A DNA stretch of 64,000 bases from Setoptus koraiensis. Its lineage: Eukaryota > Arthropoda. Position numbers and translations under genes: made by a program. A model generated the notes under the pieces. It was not told where the DNA came from, ran no database searches, and saw nothing but the letters and a program-made list of their open reading frames with translations. The stretch lies in NCBI GenBank assembly GCA_048013815.1, contig CM106585.1, positions 12,648,001 to 12,712,000 on the forward strand, given 5' to 3'. This document shows, piece after piece, positions 13,243 through 24,859 of this stretch. Numbering within the stretch: position 1 is the stretch's first letter; every line of letters begins with the position of its first letter.

Positions 13243-13314
13243 TTACGCAACATTGCCAACATTGACAACATTGGCAACATTGGCAACATTGCCAACATTG
13301 CCAACATTGCGCAA
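13243..13314. repeat. 9-bp tandem repeat (CAACATTGC)
   Basis: About seven copies of a 9-nt unit, CAACATTGC or CAACATTGG. It ends in a TTGCGCAA palindrome at 13307-13314. Confidence 0.8.
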
Positions 13315-13834
13315 CACTGCAAATCACGGCTGTGACGCAACACGGCCGTGTGAGAACGAGTGTGCTGATCAGGTGAATCACTTAGGCGGCCACAATGGCA
13401 CCGACAACAACCGTTTAAGCGATACGTAACAGTTTAAGCGGCCAATAAAAGTCGGCCAGCTCAATATGCATAGGCGATTCGCGCATTCTCGCCGCCAGTC
13501 GGCCGGCGCAATTAGGGCTCATTGTCGACACGGGCTCTAAACGATTGCGCAACAATCGCCCGATCGCTCGGTACCGTTCGCTCGGTTGCGCCGCTCGCTC
13601 GGTTGCGCCGCTGCGCCGGGCCGCTCGCTCCGTCGTCGGGTCGGCCCGTCGCCGGCGTCGCCGGCGTCGCTGCGCCAGCGTCACGTGTGCGTCTGTTGCC
13701 CCGCTACCTGCATGAACTGGCCCGGTCCGCGGCCGGCCTGCGAGCGGCCCCTGCGAACGGCGCGCACCCCGAGGCGCTGTTGCGCAACATTTTATTCAAA
13801 TGTCCGAAGCGTCCGAAGCGTTCGAAATGTTGCA

Positions 13835-13916
13835 AAGTTCGGCGCGCTCGAAACGACGCAAGTTCGGCGCGCTCGAAACGAAGCAAGTTCGGCGCGTTCG
13901 AAATGATGCAAGTTCG
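13835..13916. repeat. 25-bp tandem repeat, three copies
   Basis: Units at 13835-13859, 13860-13884 and 13885-13909, plus a partial fourth. Each begins AAGTTCGGCGCG and contains TCGAAA, and they differ at only a few positions. Confidence 0.85.
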
Positions 13917-15520
13917 TCGAGAATCGTCTGTCCACTTCGACGGGCTCGCCAGCGGACAGGTTCTCATGTCGCTGTTGGCGAGTCCACTTTACGACTTGTC
14001 TGCCGCCAACACTGTTGTCCGGCCGGCCGGCGGTGCGAGCCGATCTCGAGCTCTCCGATTTCCAGCCCGCAACCTGCAGGCGAGCTAGCGAACAGCTAAA
14101 TCAGTTTGGGCTGTAACTCGATTAGGCTGAGCAATATCGAGTCATCATCATCATTATTTTCATATAGTGCGCTCGTTTCGAACGCTCCATCCATTTATTT
14201 ATCCATTTATTTATGCGATCGCTGGCCAGATAAGAGCGGCGCTTATCTCGTCTGGGCTTAGCGCCGATTATGGCCACTGGACGTACTGGGCCATACAGAG
14301 ATGGCCGTCGGACGGCCATTGGGTTGGCCGAAGTGCGCCGATTGTGGCACCGTGCAAAGTGACTAGTTGGGAGACAGTTAAATCCGAGTCAAATAAGGTT
14401 TTCGCATCTTTTTGTTGGCCCAAAATTGAAGGTTGGCTCGCCAAGCGAAGGCGCCAGATAAATGCGCCGATAATTTATTGTTGTCTGTCTGGCATCGGCT
14501 CGCGCCGACTCGCGCCAACTCGCCTTATATCGACTGTTTATTGTCGCTGGTGGAGCGGCTGTTGCGCCAACACCGACCAAATAACGCCAGAAAATGCCAA
14601 ATAATGCGCTAAAAAGCCAAATAATGCGCTAAAATGCAAGAAAAAGCCAGAAAAAGCCAGAAAATGCAGGAAAATGCGGGGAAATGCGAGAAAATGCAGG
14701 GCGAGATGCAACAATTTGATTTGTTTAATAATGGCATTACATGCATTACGAGCCGGCAAGCAGCGAGTCGCTGCTGTCAGTCGTTAATGATGACGGCAAA
14801 ATTGGAGCGATCCGTCAGTTGACTGTCAGACGACAGGTTGTTGTTGTTGTTGTTTCCACTGGCTTGGTGCCTGCCGACAGCCGACAGCAAACAGCCCGTC
14901 CTGTCCCGTCACACAAACAACCTGTCACGATCAGCAGGCAACCACTTGTGTGCTGTTGTTGTTGTCATTTTGGCCGCTTGTGACAGGTGAGGGCGCCCGA
15001 TTTGTTGAGAGTCTTAACGACGTTAAGTTAACGCTTCCACAATGCTCACAATAGTCACATGATGCTCACTACAAACTTACGTAATATTTGTGTGTGTCGT
15101 AATAATATCAGTAATATTCGCTATTGCGCGACTCAAGTGTTACGACACACACACACACACACATTACGGCACTCTGACACTGTCAGAGCACGAGTGTGCC
15201 GGACACCAGAGTGTCGTAATGTGTGTGCCGGACAACGGTGACTCGACGCGATGACCACTTGACCAATACCGTTTGTTGTCGTCAAAAGTTGTTTGTCGGG
15301 CTCGATTGTTGCGCTTGTTGGCTACGAGCGCTGCTAACGCTCATAACGCTCGTTGGGCTGTCGGCGCGCATTGCGCTCGTCGCGCTCATTACGCTCATTA
15401 CGCGCTCACAACAATGCAAATCGACGGACACCTCGCCGTCGCTGACTCACCGAGAGCCCTGACCAATTAATGGCCGACACTTGTTAGGGCGCGCCCCGTC
15501 CGCCGTTGCTTTCGTTGTGT

Positions 15521-15535
15521 CGTTGTTGCTGTTGT

Positions 15536-15600
<65 letters not shown>

Positions 15601-15616
15601 TTGTTGCTGTTGCTGG
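15521..15616. repeat. (CTGTTG)n hexamer repeat
   Basis: A nearly pure TTGCTG hexamer array of about 90 nt. The minus strand reads CAACAG, which would encode poly-Gln with alternating codons, but no gene context supports translation. Confidence 0.9.
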
Positions 15617-17600
15617 TGCGAGCTTGCACCACTCACACCTATTTGTGTCTGTCGACTAATCGTCTGGATCGCGCGTGCTGTTGCCAGCAACAACAGCAAC
15701 ATGAGCGTCAACAGCAACGCCAACGGCAGCTCCAACAACCACGCCAACAACGCAACCAACAACAGCGGCAACAGCAGCAGCAACAACACCAACAACACCA
15801 ACAACAACAACAACGACAACAACAAGGTTGCAAACAACACTTGCTCGGCGGATCGTCTTTCCACTTGCTCTATTGGCGCTAATGTCGACAGCACGATAAT
15901 CAATCTTTGCCATCGCTGGCTGCAGCAACAGCTCGCCAATTGCCCAACAGCAAATGGCCGCTGTTGTTGTGTGTGTGTGTTTGCCGGATCGGTCGCCATG
16001 GTTACCTGTGTCCTGGGTTACCTGTGCTCTGGGTTACCTGTGTTCTGGGTTAGCTGTGGCCCGCCGATTGGAGGCGCGCCTCCTCTCCCTGACTATGTAT
16101 CGCTGTGCGCAACAACAGGCTAATTGTTGGCTGGCGCTCGATGTTGTGCTGGCCCGATCGATTTGCGATCGGGCTGGCGCAGCTCGCATGCGGCCGCTCG
16201 AATTTCTCAAAATTCCGACCCATCGAAGCCGACCGAACTGAACCGACCAGAACTGAACTGACAGGCACAGGCGCTCGTAGGCAAATAATTCGATTCGACG
16301 GCAACACAATTGCAGCCAGCGCAACAAGTGCACAGCTGTAATTATCCCGTGTTTGTGTGTGAGAGCGTACCTGTTCGAACATGCAAGCGAGCGTTCCTGT
16401 TCGAACGTGGAAGCGAACATGCCTGCTCGAATGGAACAGCGGCCAGCGTGCCCAACAAACGCTCTGTGAGCAGTAATGGTCCCTGCGCAGGGCACACACA
16501 ATCTAATTACGATCTGTTCGGGTGCTGGCTGTGCCTATAATGGCCCCGCGCTGGCTCTTGGCCCGGCCGCGCGACGCGAGACTCAACGCGAGACTGGACA
16601 CTGGCCGCTCGACGCTCGAGATTAATGACCAAAGTGAAAGTGGCTTCTTCGGCCATCCTCCGGCCATCGCTTCTTGCTGGCTGCTGGCTGACCATTTGCT
16701 GGCCGTTCGCTGGTCATTTGCTGGCCGCTGGTCGGCTGTTGGCTGGCCGTTGGCTGGCCGCTCGTTGGCTGGCGCGTCGCGGCAGCAAATTGCAAAATTG
16801 TTGCCGTCGGTGTGTCAATCACCTGTAATTTGGGCTGTCTTGTTTTGGCGATACAACCAGAGCCAAAACAAGCCGGCCAGAGGCTGGGCGCAGCGCGTGT
16901 ACCGAGCGCGTCATTCGCGGCATTCACCAGCGCCGACTGGGCGAAGATGCTGCTGCTCTCAAACGCTGCGAAAGAATAAGATTGCGTCAATGAGCGCGAT
17001 GGGCGCAATTGACGCAATTTTGCTGGCTGTTTCATCGTCAGCAAATCGAGCGCGTTTTGCGATTCGAAGCAGCACACTGGCCATTTTAAGATTCGGCCAT
17101 TGGCCAGTCTGTTGCGTAAGCCAGATGAGCCGTGCCTGTTGCGTAATGGCTCGTCTTATTTGCCTGTCTGGGAGCGACAACGCGCCAACAGAGAGATTGT
17201 GTCATAATTAATGGTCAGGCGGTTTGTTTGCAAGTGTTGCCGGTGCAAACAGCGGCCGGCGTTGGTGCAGCGGCCGGCGTTGGTGCAACGCGCCGCCGCC
17301 GAATAAATCAGCCAGCACAACAAACGCCACTTGTTACATAACCACTTGCTGGCATCACCTGGCACCGGCGCACCATTCCAATATGGCGGCTACTGTCCAA
17401 ACACATTATTTACGACATAACAGCAGCAGCGTTGTTGCCAGTTATAAATAAATAAACTCGCTGGCGTAATTAATTGTTGCGTTGCGTTGTGTTTGCGTTT
17501 GTGAGCCAGGCAATTACGCAATTTTGAATTGGTCACTCATGATCGCGGTCGCTGGCGCAACCTTGGCCAGCGCCGCATAAACTTGATGAAATAATGATAA

Positions 17601-17659
17601 TAAAAAAAAAAATAAAAAAATAAAAAACCTTTAAAATCACGGCCATTTCGCCGTGATTT
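17601..17659. repeat. A-rich tract followed by a 10-bp hairpin
   Basis: An adenine-rich run at 17601-17626 is followed by the inverted repeat AAATCACGGC (17634-17643) and GCCGTGATTT (17650-17659) with a 6-nt loop. Such an A-tract could mark the 3' end of an old retroposed copy, but no element body was recognised. Confidence 0.5.
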
Positions 17660-17842
17660 GATGCCGTCATTTTGTTTTGCTACACTGACCCGCTAATCAG
17701 CTGTGCAGCTAATGCTGCTCATTTGCGTATGGCGCGCGTATCGCGCATTCGCATTGCGTGCTGCCCGCTGCGCATCACAAGCGAGCTGGTCAGCTGGTAA
17801 CTGTCAGTTGGGCGCTGCTGTCACTGGTGCACCGCCAGTCAC

Positions 17843-17891
17843 TGACACACCAGTCACTGGTGTGTCACTGGTGACCAGTGACACACCAGTG
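17843..17891. repeat. overlapping inverted repeats sharing one arm
   Basis: TGACACACCAGT (17843-17854) pairs with ACTGGTGTGTCA (17856-17867). That second arm also lies within the 18-nt arm 17855-17872, which pairs perfectly with 17874-17891. The two foldings are mutually exclusive. Confidence 0.85.
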
Positions 17892-17896
17892 CAGAC

Positions 17897-17956
17897 GTCA
17901 CTTTGGCCTAACAATTGTGTTACTGGCAATTGTTAACGATTGTGTGCCAAAGTGAC
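17897..17956. repeat. nested inverted repeats
   Basis: The outer arms GTCACTTTGGC (17897-17907) and GCCAAAGTGAC (17946-17956) enclose the inner arms TAACAATTG (17909-17917) and CAATTGTTA (17927-17935). All are perfect matches. Confidence 0.8.
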
Positions 17957-19205
17957 AATTCCTGCGCTCTCGTGCGTCTGACGCAGCGTCAGCTGACCGC
18001 TGTCAGTGGCCGTTGCAGCTGACTGTCAGTGGCCGGTGCACTGCACCGGGTGCAGCCAGCCGCTGACGGCGGACATAAACTCCGGGCCAGGATGCGGACG
18101 CTGCACGACGAGGAAGCGAAAGCGGCGGCCCTGTCATGACCTTTGCCTTTGGCAGCACGCTTACGCAACGAGCGCCATTAGCATAATGGCAGTGTGTTGT
18201 CGGCTGTTGCTGTTTGCTGTTGTTGTTGTTGTTTGCTGTTGTTGTTGGCAGTGGCTTTGTTTTTCGTGTCGTAATTGTTTGTCGTGGTTGTTGTCGTTGC
18301 CACAGCAACTGTTTTGCTGGCCTGGCTCGTCCTGTTAGCATGCAGATTGCACAGGCAACAGTCGCAAAGTTTGCCGCTGTTACGCAACGACACATTAAAC
18401 AAGCGCACGTATGATACACTTTGCAGCTCATGCAGGTGAGTGTCATCTTGGTGGCGCTGTTGCGTTGCGTCATGTACGACATGTCGCCCCCGGCCATCGG
18501 CCGCTCGGTGCGCCGTTGACGGGGGCGCGTCGTTCGTGACCGCGGCCCGAGCGTGGCCGGGCCGCCGCGCCGCCGGACAGCGACAAACAACGAGCGACGA
18601 GCAACGACAAACAACGAGCGACAAGCAGCGACAAACAACGAGAGACGAGCAACCACAGACGACGAGCGGCCAATCAGGTAGCCGGGGTCGTGGTCGGCAC
18701 TGTGTGGCGGCATGACAGTGTTTGCTCACGTTGCATTACGTAAGTATTGCGAGCATATTGGCAGCAGCAGCAGCGGCGTCATTGGCAGCAGCAGCGGCAG
18801 CGGCAGTACTCATGCGGGGCACAGCGTGAAATTTGAAATTTTGAATGATACACTCACCTGTGCTATCATTGGCCCATTGCCAGGCTATGCAAACTCTTGC
18901 ATCATAACAAGCTACAACAATAATAGGGCGATTGCGTAAGTGCGATCGTGATTGCGCATAATCAATTTGTCCATTTGGTCGCATCCATTTGGCCGGCCCG
19001 GCCCGGCAGTATTGCGCAACTGCCATTGCGGGCACGTCAGCCAGTAGTTAGCATCAAGTGCACTTGTTGCCCACTGCTCAGTGTGTGCCCTACTAGCCGC
19101 ACCGTCCATTGTTTTAGCGGCTGTCAGTTGCGGCCAACTGACAGCCACAACAACGCCGCTTGGGCTGCCGTTTGCGCATCTCTCCCCTCTCGCTCTCCTG
19201 TTGTA

Positions 19206-19258
19206 TGTTGGCCACAATTTACCTGTTGGCGGGGGCGACAGGTAAATTGTGGCCAACA
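19206..19258. repeat. perfect 21-bp inverted repeat, 11-nt loop
   Basis: The arm 19206-19226 is the exact reverse complement of 19238-19258 (core GTTGGCCACAATTTACCTGT). The loop TGGCGGGGGCG is 11 nt. This is the longest short-loop perfect hairpin I found in the window. No gene overlaps it. Confidence 0.9.
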
Positions 19259-20279
19259 AAATTGTGGCGAAATTCGAGCGCCGCTGCGTTGTTTGCATTT
19301 GAGACAGACGACGGCACGACCGTCAGATAGGCATCGGCCGCGGCGCCGCTCGTTTATTTCGCTCGACATGCGCTCCGACTCGGCTCGAAATGCGCCCGAA
19401 CTCGGCTCGAAATGTGCCCGAACTGCGCTCAAACTGCGCTCAAACTGCGCTGCCAAATCCGCGCTCGACATAGGCAAGCGTCACGTCGAGCGCAGTGGGT
19501 CCCGTAATTGAACAATCACCGATTGTCAATCGGACGGGCCAACGAGACAAACGGCCGATCAGATAAACGCTATCTCGGTGCGCCATCTGCGCTTCTGTGC
19601 GGCCGTGCGCTCGCGCCAGCGAGCCTCCGAACCGTCGGCGGTTCTCCGAAGCATGGCCGTGCGGCGAGCCTTCGAAGCGTCGCCGCACGAGCTGCCAAAC
19701 GGTGACACTTTGCCGCTGATTGATTGGCCAGCGGCGGGCTAATTGCCACTGCGAGCCGGGCCGCCAGAGTCCGACGAGCGCTCCGACCGGCAGAGTCCGA
19801 CGACGGGGTCGGGCGAGCAGCGCCATCGGTGCGTTCACGCGGGCAAGCGAGCGTTTGGCCGGCTGCATTTCGCGCTGCGGACGCCAGCCACCGGCCAAAT
19901 ACCAGGCGAGGCATTTGGCGGCCAAATACCTCGCCAAATACCTGTGTCGCGCAGGCTGGCCGGTTTGGCCGCGAAATGTGGCGAATCCAACGCTGGCTCG
20001 CTTTTATTTTATCGCTTTTACTGCGGCGAGTGGTGGCAGCTCGGCCGGCACTCACATTGGCGGCACATTCAGGGTTATGTGTGGCGATTATTGAGATGAC
20101 GGAGATTATTTCGCGCGTCGGCTGTGCAACTAATGCGATTAGGAGCTTCTTCTCGGCGCTAGCAGCAACAGCAACATCGGCAACAACAGCAACAACAGCG
20201 ACGGCAACAACGGCAACAACAGCGCCAACAACGGCAACCACGATGCCTAATCCCCGGCTAACAAGCTAAGCCGGCGGCT

Positions 20280-20316
20280 CGAATATCAATTCGGTGTCTC
20301 CTTGAATTGATATTCG
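20280..20316. repeat. 13-bp inverted repeat, 11-nt loop
   Basis: CGAATATCAATTC (20280-20292) and GAATTGATATTCG (20304-20316) match perfectly around an 11-nt loop. Confidence 0.85.
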
Positions 20317-20526
20317 AATTCGCTCGAACAGGCAGCAGCGTTCGAAAATAGAAATGTGTGCGCCGAGCAACCTGTTGCATGCTCGCCAGCGCCAACAGGC
20401 CGGCCAACAATTAAATTAATGGTTGTTCAACATGCTGCCAGCATCGCCAGCGACACACGGATAAAATGGATAAATGGTAGCAGTGGATGCTTGAGTTATT
20501 GGCCACGCTTGCGGCCGCTCTCTACA

Positions 20527-20625
20527 TCCATGAGTATCTGCGAATGCCTGCGAATATCTGCGAATATCTGCGTATATCTGCGAATATCGGCGTGTATCGG
20601 CGTGTATCGGCGTGTATCGGTGGAT
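20527..20625. repeat. tandem repeat of GAATATCTGC and GTGTATCGGC units
   Basis: Roughly eight units of 10 to 12 nt occur in a row, grading from GAATATCTGC to GTGTATCGGC. Confidence 0.75.
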
Positions 20626-23600
20626 GTGCGAGGCAAGGTTGCGAGCCGGGGGCCGCAGCCTCGCGACTTTCCAAGGTTCGCAGCGACCGGCCTGGCAGTG
20701 GCAGCGAAGGCTCGCCCGAGCTCGCTGGCAGCCAAGATTTATGGCCGCTCTCGGCGAAGAAGCGACCATTAATCCAGCGACCGGCCGCCAGCTCACCTGT
20801 TGCGCCGGCCGGCGCTTCTTCGCAATGTCGGCCGCGCAGTTGGTGGCGCTGCCAGCGGCCATCTCGCCACTGTTACCGTGGGCAGGCCACTTCTGGTGGG
20901 TTCGGGTTCGGCTTCGGTGTGGCTTCGGCGCGGCTTCGGCGCGGCTTCGGCGCGGCTTCGGTTCGAACGGATCGCTGAATCGTGGTTACCGCGGTGATAG
21001 ATGGCCGCGCGGCCAGCACGTGCTCGCCCGGCGGCTTGTGCCGACTCTCACTCGACTGTGACCCGATCGCGACTCGATTGCGGCTCGATTGTGACGGCGA
21101 GGCCGGCGACCGCGGCGTCGCGCAACTTCGAACCCTCGAAATTCGAACCTCCTGAATTCGGAATTCTAAATTCGAACCTCCTGAATTCGAAATTCTAAAT
21201 TGCTTCGCGCCGCCCCGAGCAGAGCCCTCTTTTGTCACCGGCGCGAACAACATTGTTGGCCGGCCCGCGAACGGTGCCGTGAACGCCAGCCATTGTAAAT
21301 CAATTGTGTCAATCGCTGTCAATTGTGATTCGTAAATCGTCCATCGATGTAAATCGTCCGGCGATGTAAATCGTCGATCGCCGCCAATGGCGCATCGGCG
21401 CAACTGGCGCATCGGCGCAATCGCCGCAAACGGCGCGATCGGCGCAAATGACGCAAGTGGCGCAAGTCTGCCAACGGACAGCGGGCATGAGAAAAGGGCA
21501 AGTGGCCATTATAAATCAACCTGTTGCATGCCCGGCGAGACAGGCGGCCAACAATGGCCGCATTGACATTTGATTAATTGTTTGCCGTTTAGCCTTGCGC
21601 TGGCGCTCTGACGCTTTAGCGAGATTTAGCGCGATTCGGCGAGATTTGGCGGCCGACTTAGCGGCCAGCATTGGATGCGGCGGTCAGCTTCGAATGCGGC
21701 GGCCAGCATTGGACGCATCGCCGGCGCCCAGAAATACGATCCGCTCAAGGTTGCGTCAGCGGTCAGCCGTCAGCCGACAGCAGAGATTAGCGGCGATCGC
21801 GGCCGGCCGGCGACGGGCCGCACCATCGATCAATCACCCGCTCGGAATGCCTCCGATCGGGCGGCCGCGGTCCGGCCGGCGCAGCCCGCTCACCGCGGCT
21901 CACCGAAACTCAGCTTGTTGGGCCGAGCGCGGCCAAAACCAATAGTGATGATTATCTGGCGATGATTGATTTTGGCCAATTTCGCCAATTGGCCAACTGC
22001 CACAATGGGAGTCCCATTGTCCGGCGCTGTGTGTTTTGCGCGCCGTTCGCGTCCCGGTTTTGAGCGCCGGTTTTTGTGCGGTTTGCGCAGTTTGCGGCGA
22101 TATCTCGAGTTTGTGCCAGATTTGGAGCGTCGAGGGCGCGCTTATCATCGTTTAGCCAACAATAACAATATTAAAAAGTCGACAGCCACCAAACTTGTTT
22201 TGTGGCGAGATCATCGATAACGACGATAATGGCCAATGTTTGGCCAGTCGGCGCAACGTTTCCCAACGCGAAATTTCCGCTCAATTTGCGCCGCCGCTCG
22301 AATTGCGCCGCCGCTCGAATTGCGCCGCCGAGCACAATGCAAGCCAACTAATCCAAATCCATCATTCGGCCGAGCCAATGATCGATGACGGATTCCTCGG
22401 AAAGGCGCCTCGCCGGCGCCACTGTGCCCGGCGAGTGTCTCTGCTTTATGCGCTGCGCGCGCGCGTTACGTAAGCCTCTCTCTGGGTTGTTTGCATCACA
22501 CTGCGCCGCCGCTGTCCCGTCAGCGGGCCGGCCCGACGGCCAAAATGATTCATTACGCATTGTGTCATTATGTGTAACAAGACAGTCTATTTTTAGCGTA
22601 TCATTAACGGTGACACACAGCGAAATTGCCTTGCGTTCCAATGAACTCGGCACTGTCGTTGAGCCGCAACCATTGCGCCCCCCAGTCACTCTCAATTCGA
22701 GAGTCTCAAGTGCAGCAGCACTTGTCACACTCACCTGTTGCGTCACTGCGCACTTGTCAGCTGTCAGTGCAACAGGTGATCTAACGGGCACTGCATCTAA
22801 CGGGCCACTCGCTGCATTCGGCGCTGCCAGCCAGCGCCGAACAGCAACAAAAACAATCGGCTGCTGACGACCAGAGAGAGAGAGAGAGAGAGAGAAAAAC
22901 AAGTGACAGGTGTAACGGTAAATCCCGAGCGCCGCATCGTGTGCGGTCAGCGGCTCGCCGCGGCGTGTACTTAGCGCCGGCTGTTTTGTTTAGTTTTGTT
23001 TAGTTGCGCAACACACACACACACACACTGTTGCGTAATTGTCGCCACATGTAACCATACCTGTTCGCCTGTTGCGTAATCTGTAACTGTCAGTGTCGCC
23101 TTGAATCACCTGTCAAGACGACACAGCAATCGGTTGTGTGTCGCTGCTTTTTCATGGCTTCGCCACTCTGTGCCACTTACACGGACAGTGCAACTGTCAG
23201 CGATAATCCGACTGAATGCAGTTCGCGGATTGTCCGCAAATCGCATGCGCCTCGCATGTGTCCTATGGTCTCGCCAGCGCATAATGCCCCCATTTTTGGC
23301 CCGTGGGCGCCCTCTCTGGTCGCTTGTGAGGCCTTAGTGATTGACCAAGTTGGTCAACTGGTCAAATGGTCAAGTTGATCAAACGTTCAAGTTGGTGCGC
23401 AACTTGCACAGTGCGCCGGTGTGTTTGTCGGAGCGGCCGGCTACAGCCGGCGCGTTTGTTTGAGCCGCCCGACACATTCCGCCGGCTCAGCAAACCCGGC
23501 CGCTCAAGCCGGCTCAGCAAACCCGGCCGCTCAACGAGCTGCGTCCGCTCAAGACGCGGCGCCCGCTCGGCAAACTGCGCCGTCCGCCCGTCCGCCGACC

Positions 23601-24412
23601 AGTGTCAACAAAGAGACGGTTTGGCGAGTTTTCGGGCCGCTCACAATCGCACTCGGGCCGACATTGTGTTTGTTCTCGGTGGCGCGCATTACACCGGGAT
23701 GTTGTCGGTGGCCGGCGTGTTTGCTTTGCGCGTCGGTCGCTTCGGTCGCTTCGATTGTGTCCGACGCGTCGGTTAATCCGGGTCCGCGCCAACAAACAAA
23801 CACCGATCGCGGATTAAGAGTTTACAAGCGAGCGTCAAGTTCGGCCGGCACTTGTCGCGTTGGTTTGTTTGCCGTCTTATTGTTTGACGAGCGAGATTTC
23901 GCAGCCAGCAATAACAGCGATAGTAATAAGAATTTCCACGCACAGATATGCCGGTCGGCGACACTTTCTTCGGCTCGCCAATGTCATTCGCGAACAATGT
24001 TTGCCCATGTGCCGCCTTGTCGTCCGTTCGCTGGGAAGCTCCCACACAAAGCTTAATTATTGTTTGGTCGTTTCGCGGCTACTCGCCGCGTCCCCGCCAC
24101 CTGCCGGCCGCTCACTGCGAGATTGCGCATTGAGCGGGTACGGGATGGCGCATTGAGCGGGTACGGGATGGCGCATTGAGTGGGTACGAAGTGGCGCGGG
24201 TACGGGATTGCGCGGGTATGAGCCGATTGTGTCGGGCGTCGCGGCCGTCGGAGGTGCCAAGCCAGGCGACAAACCGATCTATATTTGGCCGGCCAGCTCA
24301 ATCTTTATCGACAGCAACATGTCACCGACGTCGAGTGTGAGATTGGGCTCACGACGCCGAACGGATAATCACATGCGACAGGCCGTTGACATACGCAACT
24401 GGGCCGACTCAC

Positions 24413-24480
24413 TGACAGCTGGCTCGCCGACAGCTGGCTCGCCGACAGCTGGCTCGCCGACAGCTGACTCGCTGACAGGT
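24413..24480. repeat. 15-bp tandem repeat (CTGGCTCGCCGACAG)
   Basis: Four to five head-to-tail units, the last ones diverged. It is followed by a second short array built on ACTGACAGCGGACAGCGGGC at about 24583-24640. Confidence 0.8.
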
Positions 24481-24841
24481 GACAGATCGATGTGGCTTGT
24501 TGCGCAAGCACTGTCACCGGACAGTTACTTGCGAGTCTTGCGAGCTCCAAGTAAGTCACTAGGTGACAGACGACACTGACAGCGGGCAACACTGACAGCG
24601 GACAGCGGGCAACACTGACAGCGGACAGCGGGCAACGTGGGACAACGGTGTGCGGGGCCCGCCAGCGCCGCTGCCACTTTCGGTCGCCTGTCAGCTGTGA
24701 CAGAGGGAGCCCACTTGTCACTTGCTGCTGCTGTCGCTGTCGAGTGTCACTCTGTTGCAACCAGTGCCAACGTTCGAGTTGATTACGTAACAAGGACACA
24801 CAGAGTGTGATTGTTTGCAGCGATTTGTATTTGCCCATGAT

Positions 24842-24859
24842 TAACGGTGCGCACCGTTA
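24842..24859. repeat. 18-bp perfect palindrome
   Basis: TAACGGTGCGCACCGTTA is its own reverse complement. Confidence 0.85.

Noticed and set aside
17843-17956. CRISPR-like array
   Set aside because: The repeats are inverted and overlapping rather than spaced direct repeats, and the window is eukaryotic.
20940-20975. GGTTCGAA as a tRNA B-box
   Set aside because: No A-box, acceptor stem or anticodon arm can be built around it; it is part of a CGGCTTCGG tandem repeat.
22348-22902. 184-codon minus-strand open frame starting near a GA repeat
   Set aside because: No recognisable domain, and the opposite strand is open over almost the same span, typical of GC-rich non-coding DNA.
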